Assembly: GCA_945865635.1 (NCBI GenBank)
Contig: CAMBEP010000004.1
Coordinates: 89,703 to 153,702, forward strand
Reading direction: 5' to 3'
Origin: Candidatus Kuenenia stuttgartensis
Lineage (GTDB): Bacteria > Planctomycetota > Planctomycetia > Isosphaerales > Isosphaeraceae
DNA: 64,000 bases
Shown here: positions 35,070 to 43,995 of the stretch, piece after piece
How positions within the stretch are numbered: position 1 is the first letter of the stretch
Layout: the number at the start of each line of letters is the position of its first letter
Notes under the pieces: model-generated
Seen by the model: the letters and a program-made list of their open reading frames with translations, nothing else
The model's database searches: none
What the model was told of the DNA's origin: nothing
Position numbers and translations under genes: made by a program

Positions 35070-35327
35070 GTTGTCGCGGCCACACATGATACATCGTATC
35101 AGAATGATGCCGTAGGCATCAAAGCAAGTAGCCGGTGGTTGAGCGAAGCGACACCTTCCGGTCATGAGGTCTAAAAAAAAGCTGCTGGCACCCCGGCAAG
35201 GGTGCAAGACCTTATGACGCGTCGTCGTCCGGTGGTGTCGTCGCTGACGCTCCTCAACCACCGGCTACAGGCTGCGATGCCTCCGGCATCGTTTTGATCA
35301 AAAAGTGCCATTCATGACCGCAAAGAG
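35070..35327. mobile_element. MITE-like palindromic element, copy A
   Basis: A 258-base element nearly identical over most of its length to the copy at 44876. Imperfect inverted ends (GTTGTCGCGGCCA on the left; the complement of TGACCGCAAAGAG on the right) are flanked by TA on both sides (35068-35069 and 35328-35329). Inside are small hairpins (GATGCC-x3-GGCATC) near each end and long arms carrying TAGCCGGTGGTTGAG and its complement. It contains no transposase gene. The TA flanks fit a non-autonomous element mobilised by an IS630/Tc1-mariner-type transposase, which is an inference. Confidence 0.75.
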
Positions 35328-35450
35328 TATAAAACAGTTCGAATTCGACCAGTTTGCTGCCAATCTCAAGCGATTGGCAGCGAACTTTGCATTTTAGGCT
35401 GAAACAGGGATTTGTGAAGGTTGACAATGGAATCATATTTGCAAAATCTT

Positions 35451-36860
35451 TTAAGATTGACCGTTCAAACCGGTAGCAAAAGTCTGTTCCGACCAGGCTC
35501 TGATGAAGGGGTGATTTGCAACCACCCGGGCAGGATCATTTAAATCGGTGGCAATTCTGGCGGCGGCGCGTGCAAGGCCTGTCAATTCCTGCTGATGCAT
35601 GACATCCGATTCTGCAAGTGCCAGCCAAAAATAGCTCATTGCCGATAGGTTTGTGATCAGATCGCCGATCTTGGGGCCCAAGGTTCGTTCAAACCAGACC
35701 CGGACCGCACTTTGAAGCCGGTCCTCGGAAACAGGGCCTGATTTGCGATGAAACTCGCTCGCAAGCTCGATGGCCAGTTCATCAGGCCTGAACCAGTGCG
35801 GCAAGGCCTTGCAGATCAGCTCCGAATCGTGTTTCAAGGCCTCTGCGGAAACATTCAATGGGTTTTTATCCACCAGGATCTCGGTCCAGTTTTCCCAATT
35901 GGTTTCATCTTCGTCAGTCCATGTCAGAATCTCATGACGTAAATAACCCGCTGTCCAGGCCGAGGGGCCCGATTTAAATTCCTTATGCCAGCCTGCTTCC
36001 AAAAGTGCACTGATCCAGAATTTTACCAATGTGATATGTGTACATACCATGCGCGGAAGAGCCAGTTCCGGGACAAAATCCGTGCAGTCTTGGGTCGCTT
36101 CAATTCGTTCAAATATTCGGATTCCACGGCTCCAGGAGCCGCCCAGGATGAATCGGCATGCCGTTTCTCCGGCCGTTTCGAGACCTGTGCCGAACTGGCC
36201 TGCGGCTGTGAGGTCGGTGACCCAGCCAGTGCATCCAGCGTCTTGGGTTTCTGGGGTACCGGCAGGTGTCGTGGTTCGTTTTTCAATTGGGGAATCGGGC
36301 GCATACGACAGCCAGTTGAGAATTCTGGATTGCAATGAGGACGCTGGTTGATTTTGAATCTCGTAAATCAATTCGGCTTTTTCTTGATCTGAAAAGTCTG
36401 AGAAATTTTCGAGTATCTGAATTGCAGTTTCAGGCTCTGATTTCAATTGCTGAATGATCGGGTTCTGCTCTATCTGGTTGAGTGTCTGCTGATCCTCATT
36501 CCATTCCTCGACCAGTTCTCGGCATCGGCCTTGTGCGGGGATTTTATTCACCACTTGCAAGAGTGCAATGCCGGCCATGAGATGGCTAGTTCCCAAATCG
36601 GTGCGGTATTGTATGGCATCGATCAGAATAGGCCAAAGCTGAGGATTTTCATTTCCTAATAAGCCCACAAGCTCGACAGAGCCGATCCATGCCGATGGTG
36701 GGCCGATGGTCAGCAGATCAGCTATGGCCACAGCCAGTTGTGGCATGGGGATTTTCGCAATCAGATAATCCAGTTGATCGTCTACCGAACCATCTCCGGA
36801 TTCTACGGCCAGGAGATAGTCTGTCAAGGGCTGGAGGTCGATTGAAATAGTCCGATTCAC
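35451..36860 (-). CDS. Hypothetical protein, 469 aa
   Basis: Not recognised. The protein is acidic, Trp-rich and mostly helical. The first 110 residues look HEAT-like (LTDYLLAVESGDGSVDDQLD, VELVGLLGNENPQLWPILID). A Thr/Pro-rich linker near residues 190-215 leads to a second helical part with conserved-looking Trp and His residues (LLEAGWHKEFKSGPSAWTAG, LICKALPHWFRPDELA). No signal peptide or membrane segment is seen. It stands alone between copy A of the MITE-like element and a 458-base gap, so neighbours give no clue to its job. Confidence 0.7.
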   Translation of the reverse strand: MNRTISIDLQPLTDYLLAVESGDGSVDDQLDYLIAKIPMPQLAVAIADLLTIGPPSAWIGSVELVGLLGNENPQLWPILIDAIQYRTDLGTSHLMAGIALLQVVNKIPAQGRCRELVEEWNEDQQTLNQIEQNPIIQQLKSEPETAIQILENFSDFSDQEKAELIYEIQNQPASSLQSRILNWLSYAPDSPIEKRTTTPAGTPETQDAGCTGWVTDLTAAGQFGTGLETAGETACRFILGGSWSRGIRIFERIEATQDCTDFVPELALPRMVCTHITLVKFWISALLEAGWHKEFKSGPSAWTAGYLRHEILTWTDEDETNWENWTEILVDKNPLNVSAEALKHDSELICKALPHWFRPDELAIELASEFHRKSGPVSEDRLQSAVRVWFERTLGPKIGDLITNLSAMSYFWLALAESDVMHQQELTGLARAAARIATDLNDPARVVANHPFIRAWSEQTFATGLNGQS

Positions 36861-37317
36861 GAGTGGTGGTTTGAGGGCTTGTTTGGGGGGAAGACCGGAG
36901 CGATGATGAAAAGTATCCGTCGCAGCCAGTCGATTTACTGACCCCTATAGGTACCACCGATACCGGAAAACGACAAATTCGTCAATCTCAATCAGGAGTA
37001 GTCTCGTAAAAACAGTACTTTTTCAGGCGATTTGCCAAACGACTGACAGCCCTTGCCTGCCTATATCATGAAAAGGCGGTTTCAAGGGTGAATGGCAAAT
37101 CATCTTGTGGCGAATCTGGAGCAATTGGCTCACAAGCACCGAGAAATGTGATTGTGCGGAATGGTTCTTTGGCGGCGATTTCATGAGGCACATAAGTTGC
37201 CATCGTGATGGGTTTCAAGAAGGAATCGGATCATGAATTTCAGGGTATGCGGATTCTCACATGGGATTGTTTTTTAAGGTCAGCAACTGAGGCTTTACGC
37301 CAGGTGTTTTTGAGACT
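36861..37317. other. Gap with one doubtful small frame
   Basis: No convincing gene is seen in this stretch. One minus-strand frame from ATG 37203 to TGA 37066 would encode 45 residues (MATYVPHEIAAKEPFRTI...) with ordinary codon use, but it has no ribosome-binding site and no recognisable family. It could be a remnant of a longer gene. No repeat or strong hairpin was noticed. Confidence 0.35.
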
Positions 37318-37758
37318 TCAGGAGCTACCATGGGGGGTATCCTGCTTTTGTGCGAAAAATTCTACTTTTGCGACCAGGCCCGTGATTCCTTGCGTGTCCA
37401 TGATTTCCACTTCGACATGGATGAAGAGCCGCGATTTTAATTGCAATTGCTGATGGGTATTTTCGACCTGCTCCAGAGGCATTTTGGCTCGGGAGAAGAT
37501 CTTGCCTTTCAAGGGGTTTCTGAATTTCGCTTCGAATCGTCTGACGACAACAAGAAAATCTCTGCCGAGCTCGGGAATTTGCTGCAAGAGGTATTCGCCA
37601 GCGGATGCTTCGGCGAGAGCCATTTGGGCGGCCGCGTGGACGGTGCCCAAGTGGTTCAGGTAGTCGGCTGAATCGCCAAGTTGCAAGAGAGAGTCAGTAC
37701 ACTCATTAGCTTTTTGAATTCGTAAGAATTTGTTAAACGGGAGCTCAGTCATATTCAT
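37318..37758 (-). CDS. DUF4442-type hotdog-fold thioesterase-like protein
   Basis: Protein of 146 residues with the hotdog-fold pattern of the DUF4442/PaaI-related group: YLNHLGTVHAAAQMALAEAS carries the helix with the His and small residues, followed by RRFEAKFRNPLKGKIFSRAK and a last strand VEIMDTQGITGLVAKVEFFA. Such proteins hydrolyse acyl-CoA or bind acyl groups. ATG 37758 or 37752 are both possible; neither has a clear ribosome-binding site. It lies 189 bases downstream of the GntP permease on the same strand, so a link to the C4 acyl-CoA operon is plausible but unproven. Confidence 0.72.
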   Translation of the reverse strand: MNMTELPFNKFLRIQKANECTDSLLQLGDSADYLNHLGTVHAAAQMALAEASAGEYLLQQIPELGRDFLVVVRRFEAKFRNPLKGKIFSRAKMPLEQVENTHQQLQLKSRLFIHVEVEIMDTQGITGLVAKVEFFAQKQDTPHGSS

Positions 37759-37947
37759 GGGGCTTGGTCAGTTTTTAGATTGAGGAGGGGTGAAAAAAAA
37801 CGCATTTTGCATGAATCAATATGCGATTGCAATTCGGATTTTGTCAAGTCTCCACAGGTAGTCTTGATGGGCTGGCTTTTTTTGCAAGTCATTTTGAATT
37901 CCATTCAGGAGGCTGGTGCGGATCTTGTTTTCTGGGGCGGGATAGAG

Positions 37948-39330
37948 CTAGGATAATGCAATGACCAGTGTTGTTGCGATCATAGGCACGAAGATGGAGA
38001 CAACGGCGATGTCCCAATACGACTCTTTGTGAGTTCGACCACAGATGAGTAGCAGAGTGATCACTGCTCCGTTGTGGGGTAGGGAATCGAGCCCACCGCA
38101 GGACAATGAGGCCACACGATGCATCAGTTCGGGATTTACACCCATGGCCAGGCCGCGTTCATAATAGGCTTGCCCGAGAGCTTCCAGGGCAATGCTGAGC
38201 CCACCCGAGGCCGAGCCTGTGATTCCTGCCAGAATGTTCACGCTGATGGCCTCAGAGATTAATGGCCGCGACGGCACGATGCCAAACATCCATTTCTTGA
38301 CAAGTTCAAAGCCACCCAGGGCAGCGATGGTCGAACCATATCCAAATTCTGACGCTGCATTGAAGACTGGCAACAAGGCGCAATGGGCTCCTTTGGTAAG
38401 GATTTCCGAGATTTCGCTGCGGCGTTTCCAATTTAGGGCCATTAAAAAAAGGATTGCGCCGAGCATGGCCAGGATGGTCGACCAGATGCCTTGCACCTTT
38501 TTCAGGTCGGTCGCTCCGAATCGCTTTTCTGCCAAATAATCGGCCTGCCAGTTTGGGACGACGAATTGTGAACAGAGAATATTCAAAAGGAACAGGCAAA
38601 CCAATGGCGACAATGCCATTAGGAGTGATGGGTTCACGATTGAGGTGGCTTGAGGCTTGATTGCAATGGTATCCGGATGGGAACCGGCGGCGAATCCTTC
38701 GCCCCACCTTTTGGCCTGCCTGCCACGGAAGCTCAGCCAGGTCATGCCAAGCCCAAACATGACAACCGCTGCCAGGCAGCCCATGACCGGTGCGGCAAAC
38801 GATGTGGTTTTGAAGAATGGCATGGGGATGAGGTTTTGGATTTGAACCGATCCCGGCAATGCCGTCATGGTGTAGGTAAAGGAGCCCAGGGTGATTGAGC
38901 CAGGTATGAGTCTGGGTGGTAAATCGGCCTGCCGAAACAGCTCTACGGCGAATGGGAAAACGGTGAAGACCACGACAAATAGAGATACGCCCCCATAAGT
39001 CAAAATCGAGCAGGTCATGACCAGTGCAAGAATGGCACGACTGGAGCCCACCTGAAGCACCACCCATTTGGCGATTGTGGCCGCACTGCCTGTTTCTTCC
39101 ATGAGTTTGCCGAAGATTGCCCCCAGCAGAAAAAGCGGAAAATAGCGAATGATGAATTTGCCGAGACTATCGAGAAAAATTTGGGTATAGGTGGCCATGA
39201 GAGGCAGCTCGCCATCAATGGCTACAGCCAGGAGGGCGCAGATCGGAGCGATCACGATGACGCAATGATTGTGATAGGCCAAGATCATCAAGAGGATCAA
39301 TGAGACCAAAATTCCGATCACGCCAATCAT
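37948..39330 (-). CDS. GntP-family permease
   Basis: An integral membrane protein of 460 residues with about 12 hydrophobic segments (for example VIGILVSLILLMILAYHNHC, FPLFLLGAIFGKLMEETG, MTCSILTYGGVSLFVVVFTV). The GntP family imports gluconate and other hydroxy acids by proton symport. Because it follows genes for an SDR, a CoA-transferase and a thiolase, 3-hydroxybutyrate or acetoacetate is the likelier substrate here; this is inference from context. The gap to the thiolase gene upstream is 18 bases. Conserved motifs near the end (GSASGGLSIALEALG, HRVASLSCGGLDSLPHNGAV) fit permeases of the short-chain hydroxy-acid type. Confidence 0.88.
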   Translation of the reverse strand: MIGVIGILVSLILLMILAYHNHCVIVIAPICALLAVAIDGELPLMATYTQIFLDSLGKFIIRYFPLFLLGAIFGKLMEETGSAATIAKWVVLQVGSSRAILALVMTCSILTYGGVSLFVVVFTVFPFAVELFRQADLPPRLIPGSITLGSFTYTMTALPGSVQIQNLIPMPFFKTTSFAAPVMGCLAAVVMFGLGMTWLSFRGRQAKRWGEGFAAGSHPDTIAIKPQATSIVNPSLLMALSPLVCLFLLNILCSQFVVPNWQADYLAEKRFGATDLKKVQGIWSTILAMLGAILFLMALNWKRRSEISEILTKGAHCALLPVFNAASEFGYGSTIAALGGFELVKKWMFGIVPSRPLISEAISVNILAGITGSASGGLSIALEALGQAYYERGLAMGVNPELMHRVASLSCGGLDSLPHNGAVITLLLICGRTHKESYWDIAVVSIFVPMIATTLVIALS

Positions 39331-39348
39331 TTCAAGGCTCCTGGAGTG

Positions 39349-40527
39349 TCATGAGGAATGGTTGTGGGCTGAGATCAGGCTCAATGCGGCCCCCATGCCA
39401 CCACCGACACACAGGGTCGCCAGTCCGCTTTGGGATCGGCCTTGTGCAATCCGGTTTGCCAGATGCACGACCAGCCGGGCGCCGGTGGCCCCGATGGGGT
39501 GCCCGATGGCGATCGCACCGCCATCGGGGTTCAGCTTGTCGGAGGCGACCGGCATCTCGCGCAGGCAGGCAAGCGCCTGGGCTGCAAAGGCTTCGTTGAG
39601 CTCGACGGTGTCGAACTGGTCGAGCTTTCTGTTGAGCATTTTCAGAAGCTTTCCAGTGGCATGAACGGGCCCCAGGCCCATTCGGGCCGGGTCGCACCCT
39701 GCCGTTGTGTAATTCTCTACAAGGGCGAGAATATTAAGACCCTGTTCACAAGCAAAGCTTTCTTCGCAGAGCAGCACCAGTGCAGCTCCATCATTGAGCC
39801 CCGAGGCGTTCCCGGCTGTGATTGTGCCTGCCGGATCAAAGGCGGGTGCAAGCTTGCCGAGCGATTCCGGGGTGGTATCTGGGCGAGGGTGTTCATCGGC
39901 GGTCATGCCGGCGATTGGGACCAGTTCTTTGGAAAACGCTTCCTGGGCCAGTGCGGCTGCGAATCGATTTTGAGACTCGCATGCAAAGGCATCCTGCTCC
40001 ATGCGTGAGATCTCATAGTCGCGGGCCAGTCGCTCGGCAGAGAGGCCCATGTGCTTGTGATCAAAGGCATCGACCAGGCCGTCGCGCAGGATGGAGTCCA
40101 CAAGCGACGCATCGCCCAGCTTCAATCCGGTCCGGGCACGTTGCAAAAGATAAGGTGCCTGGGACATGGATTCCGTGCCCCCGCACAAGACCATTCGGGC
40201 TTGCCCGGAAAGCACGGCATCGCAGCCCAGCATGATCGCCTTCAAGCCCGATGCACACATCATGTTGACTGTGAAGGCATCGCTGCTGATGGGCAGTTTT
40301 AAATGTATGGCGGTCTGCCGGGCAAGATTCATCCCCAGGCCTGCGCTCAGGACATTGCCCATGATGACTTGATCAATAAGTTGGACATAATCGCCTGCCT
40401 TGCCAAGATCATTTAGAATCGCTTGGCCAACGGTTGTTGCCAGTTCCAGAGCCGAACACTTGGCAAGCCCGCCCAGGAAGCGACCTTGTGGCGTTCTTCG
40501 GGCGGCGACGATTGCAATCCGTTTCAA
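39349..40527 (-). CDS. Acetyl-CoA C-acetyltransferase (thiolase)
   Basis: A thiolase of 392 residues that interconverts acetoacetyl-CoA plus CoA with two acetyl-CoA. The catalytic residues are in place: nucleophilic Cys in TVNMMCASGLKAIMLG, the NEAF motif in VELNEAFAAQALA, His in AIAIGHPIGATGARL, and the second Cys in LCVGGGMGAALSL. It starts with MKRIAIVAARRTPQGRFLGG, typical of the family. It lies 18 bases after the CoA-transferase and 18 before the permease, in one minus-strand operon. The direction (degradation of C4 units or synthesis for polyhydroxybutyrate) cannot be fixed from the sequence. Confidence 0.93.
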   Translation of the reverse strand: MKRIAIVAARRTPQGRFLGGLAKCSALELATTVGQAILNDLGKAGDYVQLIDQVIMGNVLSAGLGMNLARQTAIHLKLPISSDAFTVNMMCASGLKAIMLGCDAVLSGQARMVLCGGTESMSQAPYLLQRARTGLKLGDASLVDSILRDGLVDAFDHKHMGLSAERLARDYEISRMEQDAFACESQNRFAAALAQEAFSKELVPIAGMTADEHPRPDTTPESLGKLAPAFDPAGTITAGNASGLNDGAALVLLCEESFACEQGLNILALVENYTTAGCDPARMGLGPVHATGKLLKMLNRKLDQFDTVELNEAFAAQALACLREMPVASDKLNPDGGAIAIGHPIGATGARLVVHLANRIAQGRSQSGLATLCVGGGMGAALSLISAHNHSS

Positions 40528-40545
40528 GGGCTTTATCCTCAGGGG

Positions 40546-42096
40546 TTATTGGCTTGGCCTGAAACAGTGGTCGGGCATGGGCCTGACGTTTCGTATGATG
40601 GGGCGAAAATTCATCAGGGCAAGTATATCGTTTTCGAGATCAATGCCTGGAGCGATCTCAAGCAGTTCAAGGCCTTCGGAAGTCAACTGGAAGACGGCTC
40701 GCTCGGTCACATAATAGACATGCTTTGCCCGTTGGAACCGGGGGTCGGCAGAGAAGCAGATTTGCTCGACGGCATCCACAAACTTGCAGAGACGTCCTTC
40801 CTGAACAATCCTGAGCTGCCCCTGGCGAATTTCCACCTCAAGCCCGCCTGTGGTGAATGTGCCACAAAAGAGAAGGCTACGCGCATTCTGGGCGATATTG
40901 ATAAATCCGCCGAAGCCGGCCAGCCGATCACCGAATTTTGAGACGTTGACATTGCCCAGCCTGTCGATTTGAGCGGCCCCGAGAGCTGCAAAGTCCAGCC
41001 CCCCGCCATCGTAGAAATCGAACTGGGATGGCTGATCCACGATCGCGTCCGGATAGACAGAGGCCCCAAAACTCAAGCCGCCCGCTGGCATTCCACCAAT
41101 CGGCCCACTTTCGACCGTCAAGGTGCATTGATGCAGAATCCCGCGATCAAATGCGACCCGTGCGATCCCCTCAGGCATGCCGATCCCTAGATTTGCGACT
41201 GCTCCTGGAGTCAGTTCATCGCATGCCCGAGCCGCAATGATATAGCGCTCATCCAAGGGCATGGTGCTGCCAGGGGAAGGCTTCGCTGAGCCCAGGGGGT
41301 GAGCCTGGCAATAGTCAGGATTGAAATGCTCGGCGAAGGTCTGGTCGTGTTCTTCTGGCTCAGCGACCACGATATGGTCGACCAGAATGCCCGGCACTCG
41401 TACCGATTGAGGCGGTGCTGGAGAATCCAACAAATGACGCACCTGGGCAATCAGGATTCCACCTCGATTACGCACGGCTTGAGCAATCGGCAAGACCTCG
41501 CCAAGAATGGCTTCTTCGTCCATAATCAAGCCGCCATTGGAGTCGGCTGCCGTCGCGCGTATCAATCCGACATGCACTGGAAACGCCTTATACCAAAGCC
41601 AGGTGCGGCCATCAAGCTCGATCCGCTCAACTATCGGTTCGACGGTTCGCGCATTTAACCTGCCACCGGATTGCAATGGATCGACAAATGTACCAAGGCC
41701 GACATGTGTGAAACATCCGGGCCGGTCTGCGGCGATATCTCTCAGGAGTTGGCAAATCACACCCTGTGGCAGGTTATAGGCTTCAATCTGATTATCGATG
41801 GCTAATTTGCCCAATCGTGGGACGAGGCCCCAGTGACCTCCGACAACGCGCCTTAGCAAGCCTTGATGTGCCAAATGATTCAGCCCACGAGTTCGACCAT
41901 CGCCCTGCCCTGCGGCAAAAATCAGTGTCAGGCCGCTTGGCGAGCCTGTGGCCAGAAACCGCCGTTCCAGGGCGCTGGTCAAGGCCTCCGGGTGTGCTGC
42001 CCCGACAAAACCGGCGCTTACCACGGTTGTGTCTGAGGCAATGAGCGCAACGGCTTCTTCGGCTGTGCAAAGCTTTCGATCCCTGGGGAAACTCAT
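40546..42096 (-). CDS. Family I CoA-transferase (YdiF-like, fused subunits)
   Basis: Protein of 516 residues with both CoA-transferase halves in one chain. The first half has SAGFVGAAHPEAL and LTLIFAAGQGDGRTRGLNHL. The second half has the catalytic Glu in TLTVESGPIGGMPAGG, then FDFYDGGGLDFAALGAAQID and KFGDRLAGFGGFINIAQNAR. It should move CoA between acyl-CoA and a short carboxylic acid; acetoacetate is suggested by its operon partners. ATG 42096 is chosen because it overlaps the SDR stop as ATGA. The frame itself extends to 42159, inside the SDR gene. Confidence 0.9.
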   Translation of the reverse strand: MSFPRDRKLCTAEEAVALIASDTTVVSAGFVGAAHPEALTSALERRFLATGSPSGLTLIFAAGQGDGRTRGLNHLAHQGLLRRVVGGHWGLVPRLGKLAIDNQIEAYNLPQGVICQLLRDIAADRPGCFTHVGLGTFVDPLQSGGRLNARTVEPIVERIELDGRTWLWYKAFPVHVGLIRATAADSNGGLIMDEEAILGEVLPIAQAVRNRGGILIAQVRHLLDSPAPPQSVRVPGILVDHIVVAEPEEHDQTFAEHFNPDYCQAHPLGSAKPSPGSTMPLDERYIIAARACDELTPGAVANLGIGMPEGIARVAFDRGILHQCTLTVESGPIGGMPAGGLSFGASVYPDAIVDQPSQFDFYDGGGLDFAALGAAQIDRLGNVNVSKFGDRLAGFGGFINIAQNARSLLFCGTFTTGGLEVEIRQGQLRIVQEGRLCKFVDAVEQICFSADPRFQRAKHVYYVTERAVFQLTSEGLELLEIAPGIDLENDILALMNFRPIIRNVRPMPDHCFRPSQ

Positions 42097-42845
42097 CCCA
42101 CCCATCCCCCATTGACGTGCAAGGTTTGTCCCGTGATGTAATCGGCCAAGGGGCTGCAAATAAACAGGATTGCATTGGCGATATCTTCCGGCGAGCCAAA
42201 CCGCCCAAGCGGAATCTGTGCAATCATTTGCTCGCGCGAAGCTTCAGGAATCGATTTGCCCATCTCTGTCAACACAACTCCGGGTGCCACAGCATTCACC
42301 GTAATCTGCCTGCTGGCCAGCTCGCGGCTAATGACCTTTGTCAAACCGATCACCCCTGCTTTGGAGGCTGCATAATTGGCCTGCCCAAAAAAACCGACCA
42401 GCGCGCTGATGGATGCCAGATTGACAATGCGTCCCCCATTGTTCATCACTGCACTGGCCCGCTTGCACGTGCGGAAAACGCCCGTCAGATTCGTGTCGAT
42501 CACCTCCTGCCATTCCTCGATCTGCATTTTCTTCATGGTTTTGTCGCGCAGAACTCCGGCATTGTTTACAAGAATATCAAGCCCTCCAAACCCTTCCAGA
42601 GCCCCGCCGACCAGCAATTCCACATCGCTTTCCCTGCGGATGTCGGCCCCAATGGCAATCGCTCGCTGGCCAAGGCTTGCCACCAGCCTGGCGGCCAGAG
42701 TCGCTTGATTGCCCTGGGGGTCAGGAAAAAAATTGACAATCACATTGGCACCAGCGCGATGCAGGCAAGTGACTGTGGCAAGCCCCAGGCCCTGCGACGA
42801 ACCTGTCACTATGGCCGTCTTGCCGGTCAGGTCGATATCAATCAT
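42093..42845 (-). CDS. SDR-family 3-oxoacyl/acetoacetyl-CoA reductase or 3-hydroxybutyrate dehydrogenase
   Basis: A classical short-chain dehydrogenase of 250 residues. It has the cofactor motif TGSSQGLG, NNAG, the catalytic Ser in LASISALVGF, the YAASK motif, and a C-terminal ITGQTLHVNGGWVG. RDKTMKKMQIEEWQEVIDTN resembles the acetoacetyl-CoA reductases PhaB and the FabG group. With a CoA-transferase, thiolase and hydroxy-acid permease in the same operon, a role in C4 (3-hydroxybutyrate/acetoacetate) metabolism is the best reading. ATG 42845 (MIDIDLTGKTAIVTG) is preferred over the longer open frame to 42989, because the fold starts here. Confidence 0.88.
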   Translation of the reverse strand: MIDIDLTGKTAIVTGSSQGLGLATVTCLHRAGANVIVNFFPDPQGNQATLAARLVASLGQRAIAIGADIRRESDVELLVGGALEGFGGLDILVNNAGVLRDKTMKKMQIEEWQEVIDTNLTGVFRTCKRASAVMNNGGRIVNLASISALVGFFGQANYAASKAGVIGLTKVISRELASRQITVNAVAPGVVLTEMGKSIPEASREQMIAQIPLGRFGSPEDIANAILFICSPLADYITGQTLHVNGGWVG

Positions 42846-43110
42846 TCTGGTGACAGTTCTTTTTTTGTTGGGATGATAGGTCGCGAAATGCCGGAACTCG
42901 GAATCGATGTGCTCTTCAAAAGTATGCCGTTTTCTGTCAGCAGTTGCCAGCATCAAGCCGAAATTGCAAGATTCTGGAACGATTCCCATTGTGAGTCGAA
43001 CTCGGGCGATACCGTTTTATCTTTAAAAAAACGTCCATCGATCGCATGACAGATTTTCTCAAGAATCGTATACTCGGTTTTCTGATGGGTATTTCATTGC
43101 AAAAAAAACG

Positions 43111-43117
43111 GGGGAGA
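43111..43117 (+). promoter_or_regulatory. Ribosome-binding site deciding the sulfurtransferase start
   Basis: GGGGAGA lies just before ATG 43121 (AAGC between GGAG and the start). It supports this start over the in-frame ATG at 43046, which has no such site and adds a basic stretch unlike the family. Confidence 0.6.
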
Positions 43118-43120
43118 AGC

Positions 43121-43966
43121 ATGGTCACTTGCCAATGGCTCTTTGAAAACTTGAACAACCCCCACGTCAGAATCGTTGACATGCGTGGCTATGTTGTCAC
43201 AAAACAGGTCGAACCTGGTGTCGAAGACGCTACCTATAAAGGCGCTTACGAAGAATATCTCCAAGGCCACATCCCAGGCGCAGTCTATGCCGACTGGACC
43301 AAGGACATTATCGACAGAGACGATCCTGTGCCGGTCCAGATCGCCTCTAAGGAAGCCTTCGCGCAGGCCATGTCCGAGCGAGGAATCAGCAATGAATCAC
43401 ACGTGATTGCTGTGGATCATGCCGGCGGTCAATTTGCGACCCGGCTCTGGTGGGCACTGAAATACTTTGGACACGATCAGGTCAGCGTGCTTGAAGGCGG
43501 CTACCTTCGCTGGAACGCAGCCGAAATGCCACTTGAGCAAGGGCCTGTCGTGGTTCCGCAAGCCAGGTTTGTGCCATTGGTGCGCCCGGAATGGCGCAAG
43601 ACGTATTCGGACATTCTCGGCATGATCGGCAATCCCGAGGTTCAGATTCTGGACGCACGCGATCCAGCCCAATTCTCAGGCACAAAGCGCCGGGGCTCTC
43701 GCGGTGGTCATATTCCCGGGGCCATCTCTGTTCCTCGCGAGTTATTCATCGATCAAAATGGCTTCAAGCCGCTTGAAGAGGTGCGTAAAATGCTGGAACA
43801 AAAGGGGATTACTCCCGACAAGCCAATCGTGACATACTGCAATGGCGGAGTCGCGGCCACGATTCTCTTGCATGCGCTCGATCATCTCGGTTTCGACAAA
43901 CTCTCCAATTACGACGGATCATGGAACGAATGGTCGGAGAGGCCTGAACTTCCAGTCGAAAAATAA
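43121..43966 (+). CDS. Two-domain rhodanese-type sulfurtransferase
   Basis: Protein of 281 residues with two rhodanese domains. The N-terminal one is structural (VRIVDMRGY, YLQGHIPGAVYADWTKD). The C-terminal one (VQILDARDPAQFSGTKRRGS, GGHIPGAISVPRE) carries the active Cys in VTYCNGGVAATI. Thiosulfate sulfurtransferases have CRxGx[RT] in this loop; here the Arg is Asn, so sulfur-donor preference may differ. It should act in the cytoplasm, as no leader is seen from this start. It converges with the GbsR/MarR regulator, with a shared terminator between them. Confidence 0.88.
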   Translation: MVTCQWLFENLNNPHVRIVDMRGYVVTKQVEPGVEDATYKGAYEEYLQGHIPGAVYADWTKDIIDRDDPVPVQIASKEAFAQAMSERGISNESHVIAVDHAGGQFATRLWWALKYFGHDQVSVLEGGYLRWNAAEMPLEQGPVVVPQARFVPLVRPEWRKTYSDILGMIGNPEVQILDARDPAQFSGTKRRGSRGGHIPGAISVPRELFIDQNGFKPLEEVRKMLEQKGITPDKPIVTYCNGGVAATILLHALDHLGFDKLSNYDGSWNEWSERPELPVEK

Positions 43967-43995
43967 AAAAACGCCGCTTCATTTCGGCATCAGTT
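43967..43995 (-). terminator. Short hairpin terminator between convergent genes
   Basis: On the minus strand the four-base stem GCCG/CGGC (loop AAATGAAG) is followed by GTTTTTTTATTTTT, a good U-run after the end of the regulator gene. On the plus strand the same hairpin is followed by ATCAGTTTTT, so it may serve the sulfurtransferase gene too. The stem is short. Confidence 0.5.

Noticed and set aside
35058..35261. Similar minus-strand peptide frames in MITE copies A and B (MVEE..RRHHRTTTRHKV)
   Set aside because: The similarity comes from the repeated DNA; a one-base difference shifts the frame between copies after LMTG, so there is no coding constraint.
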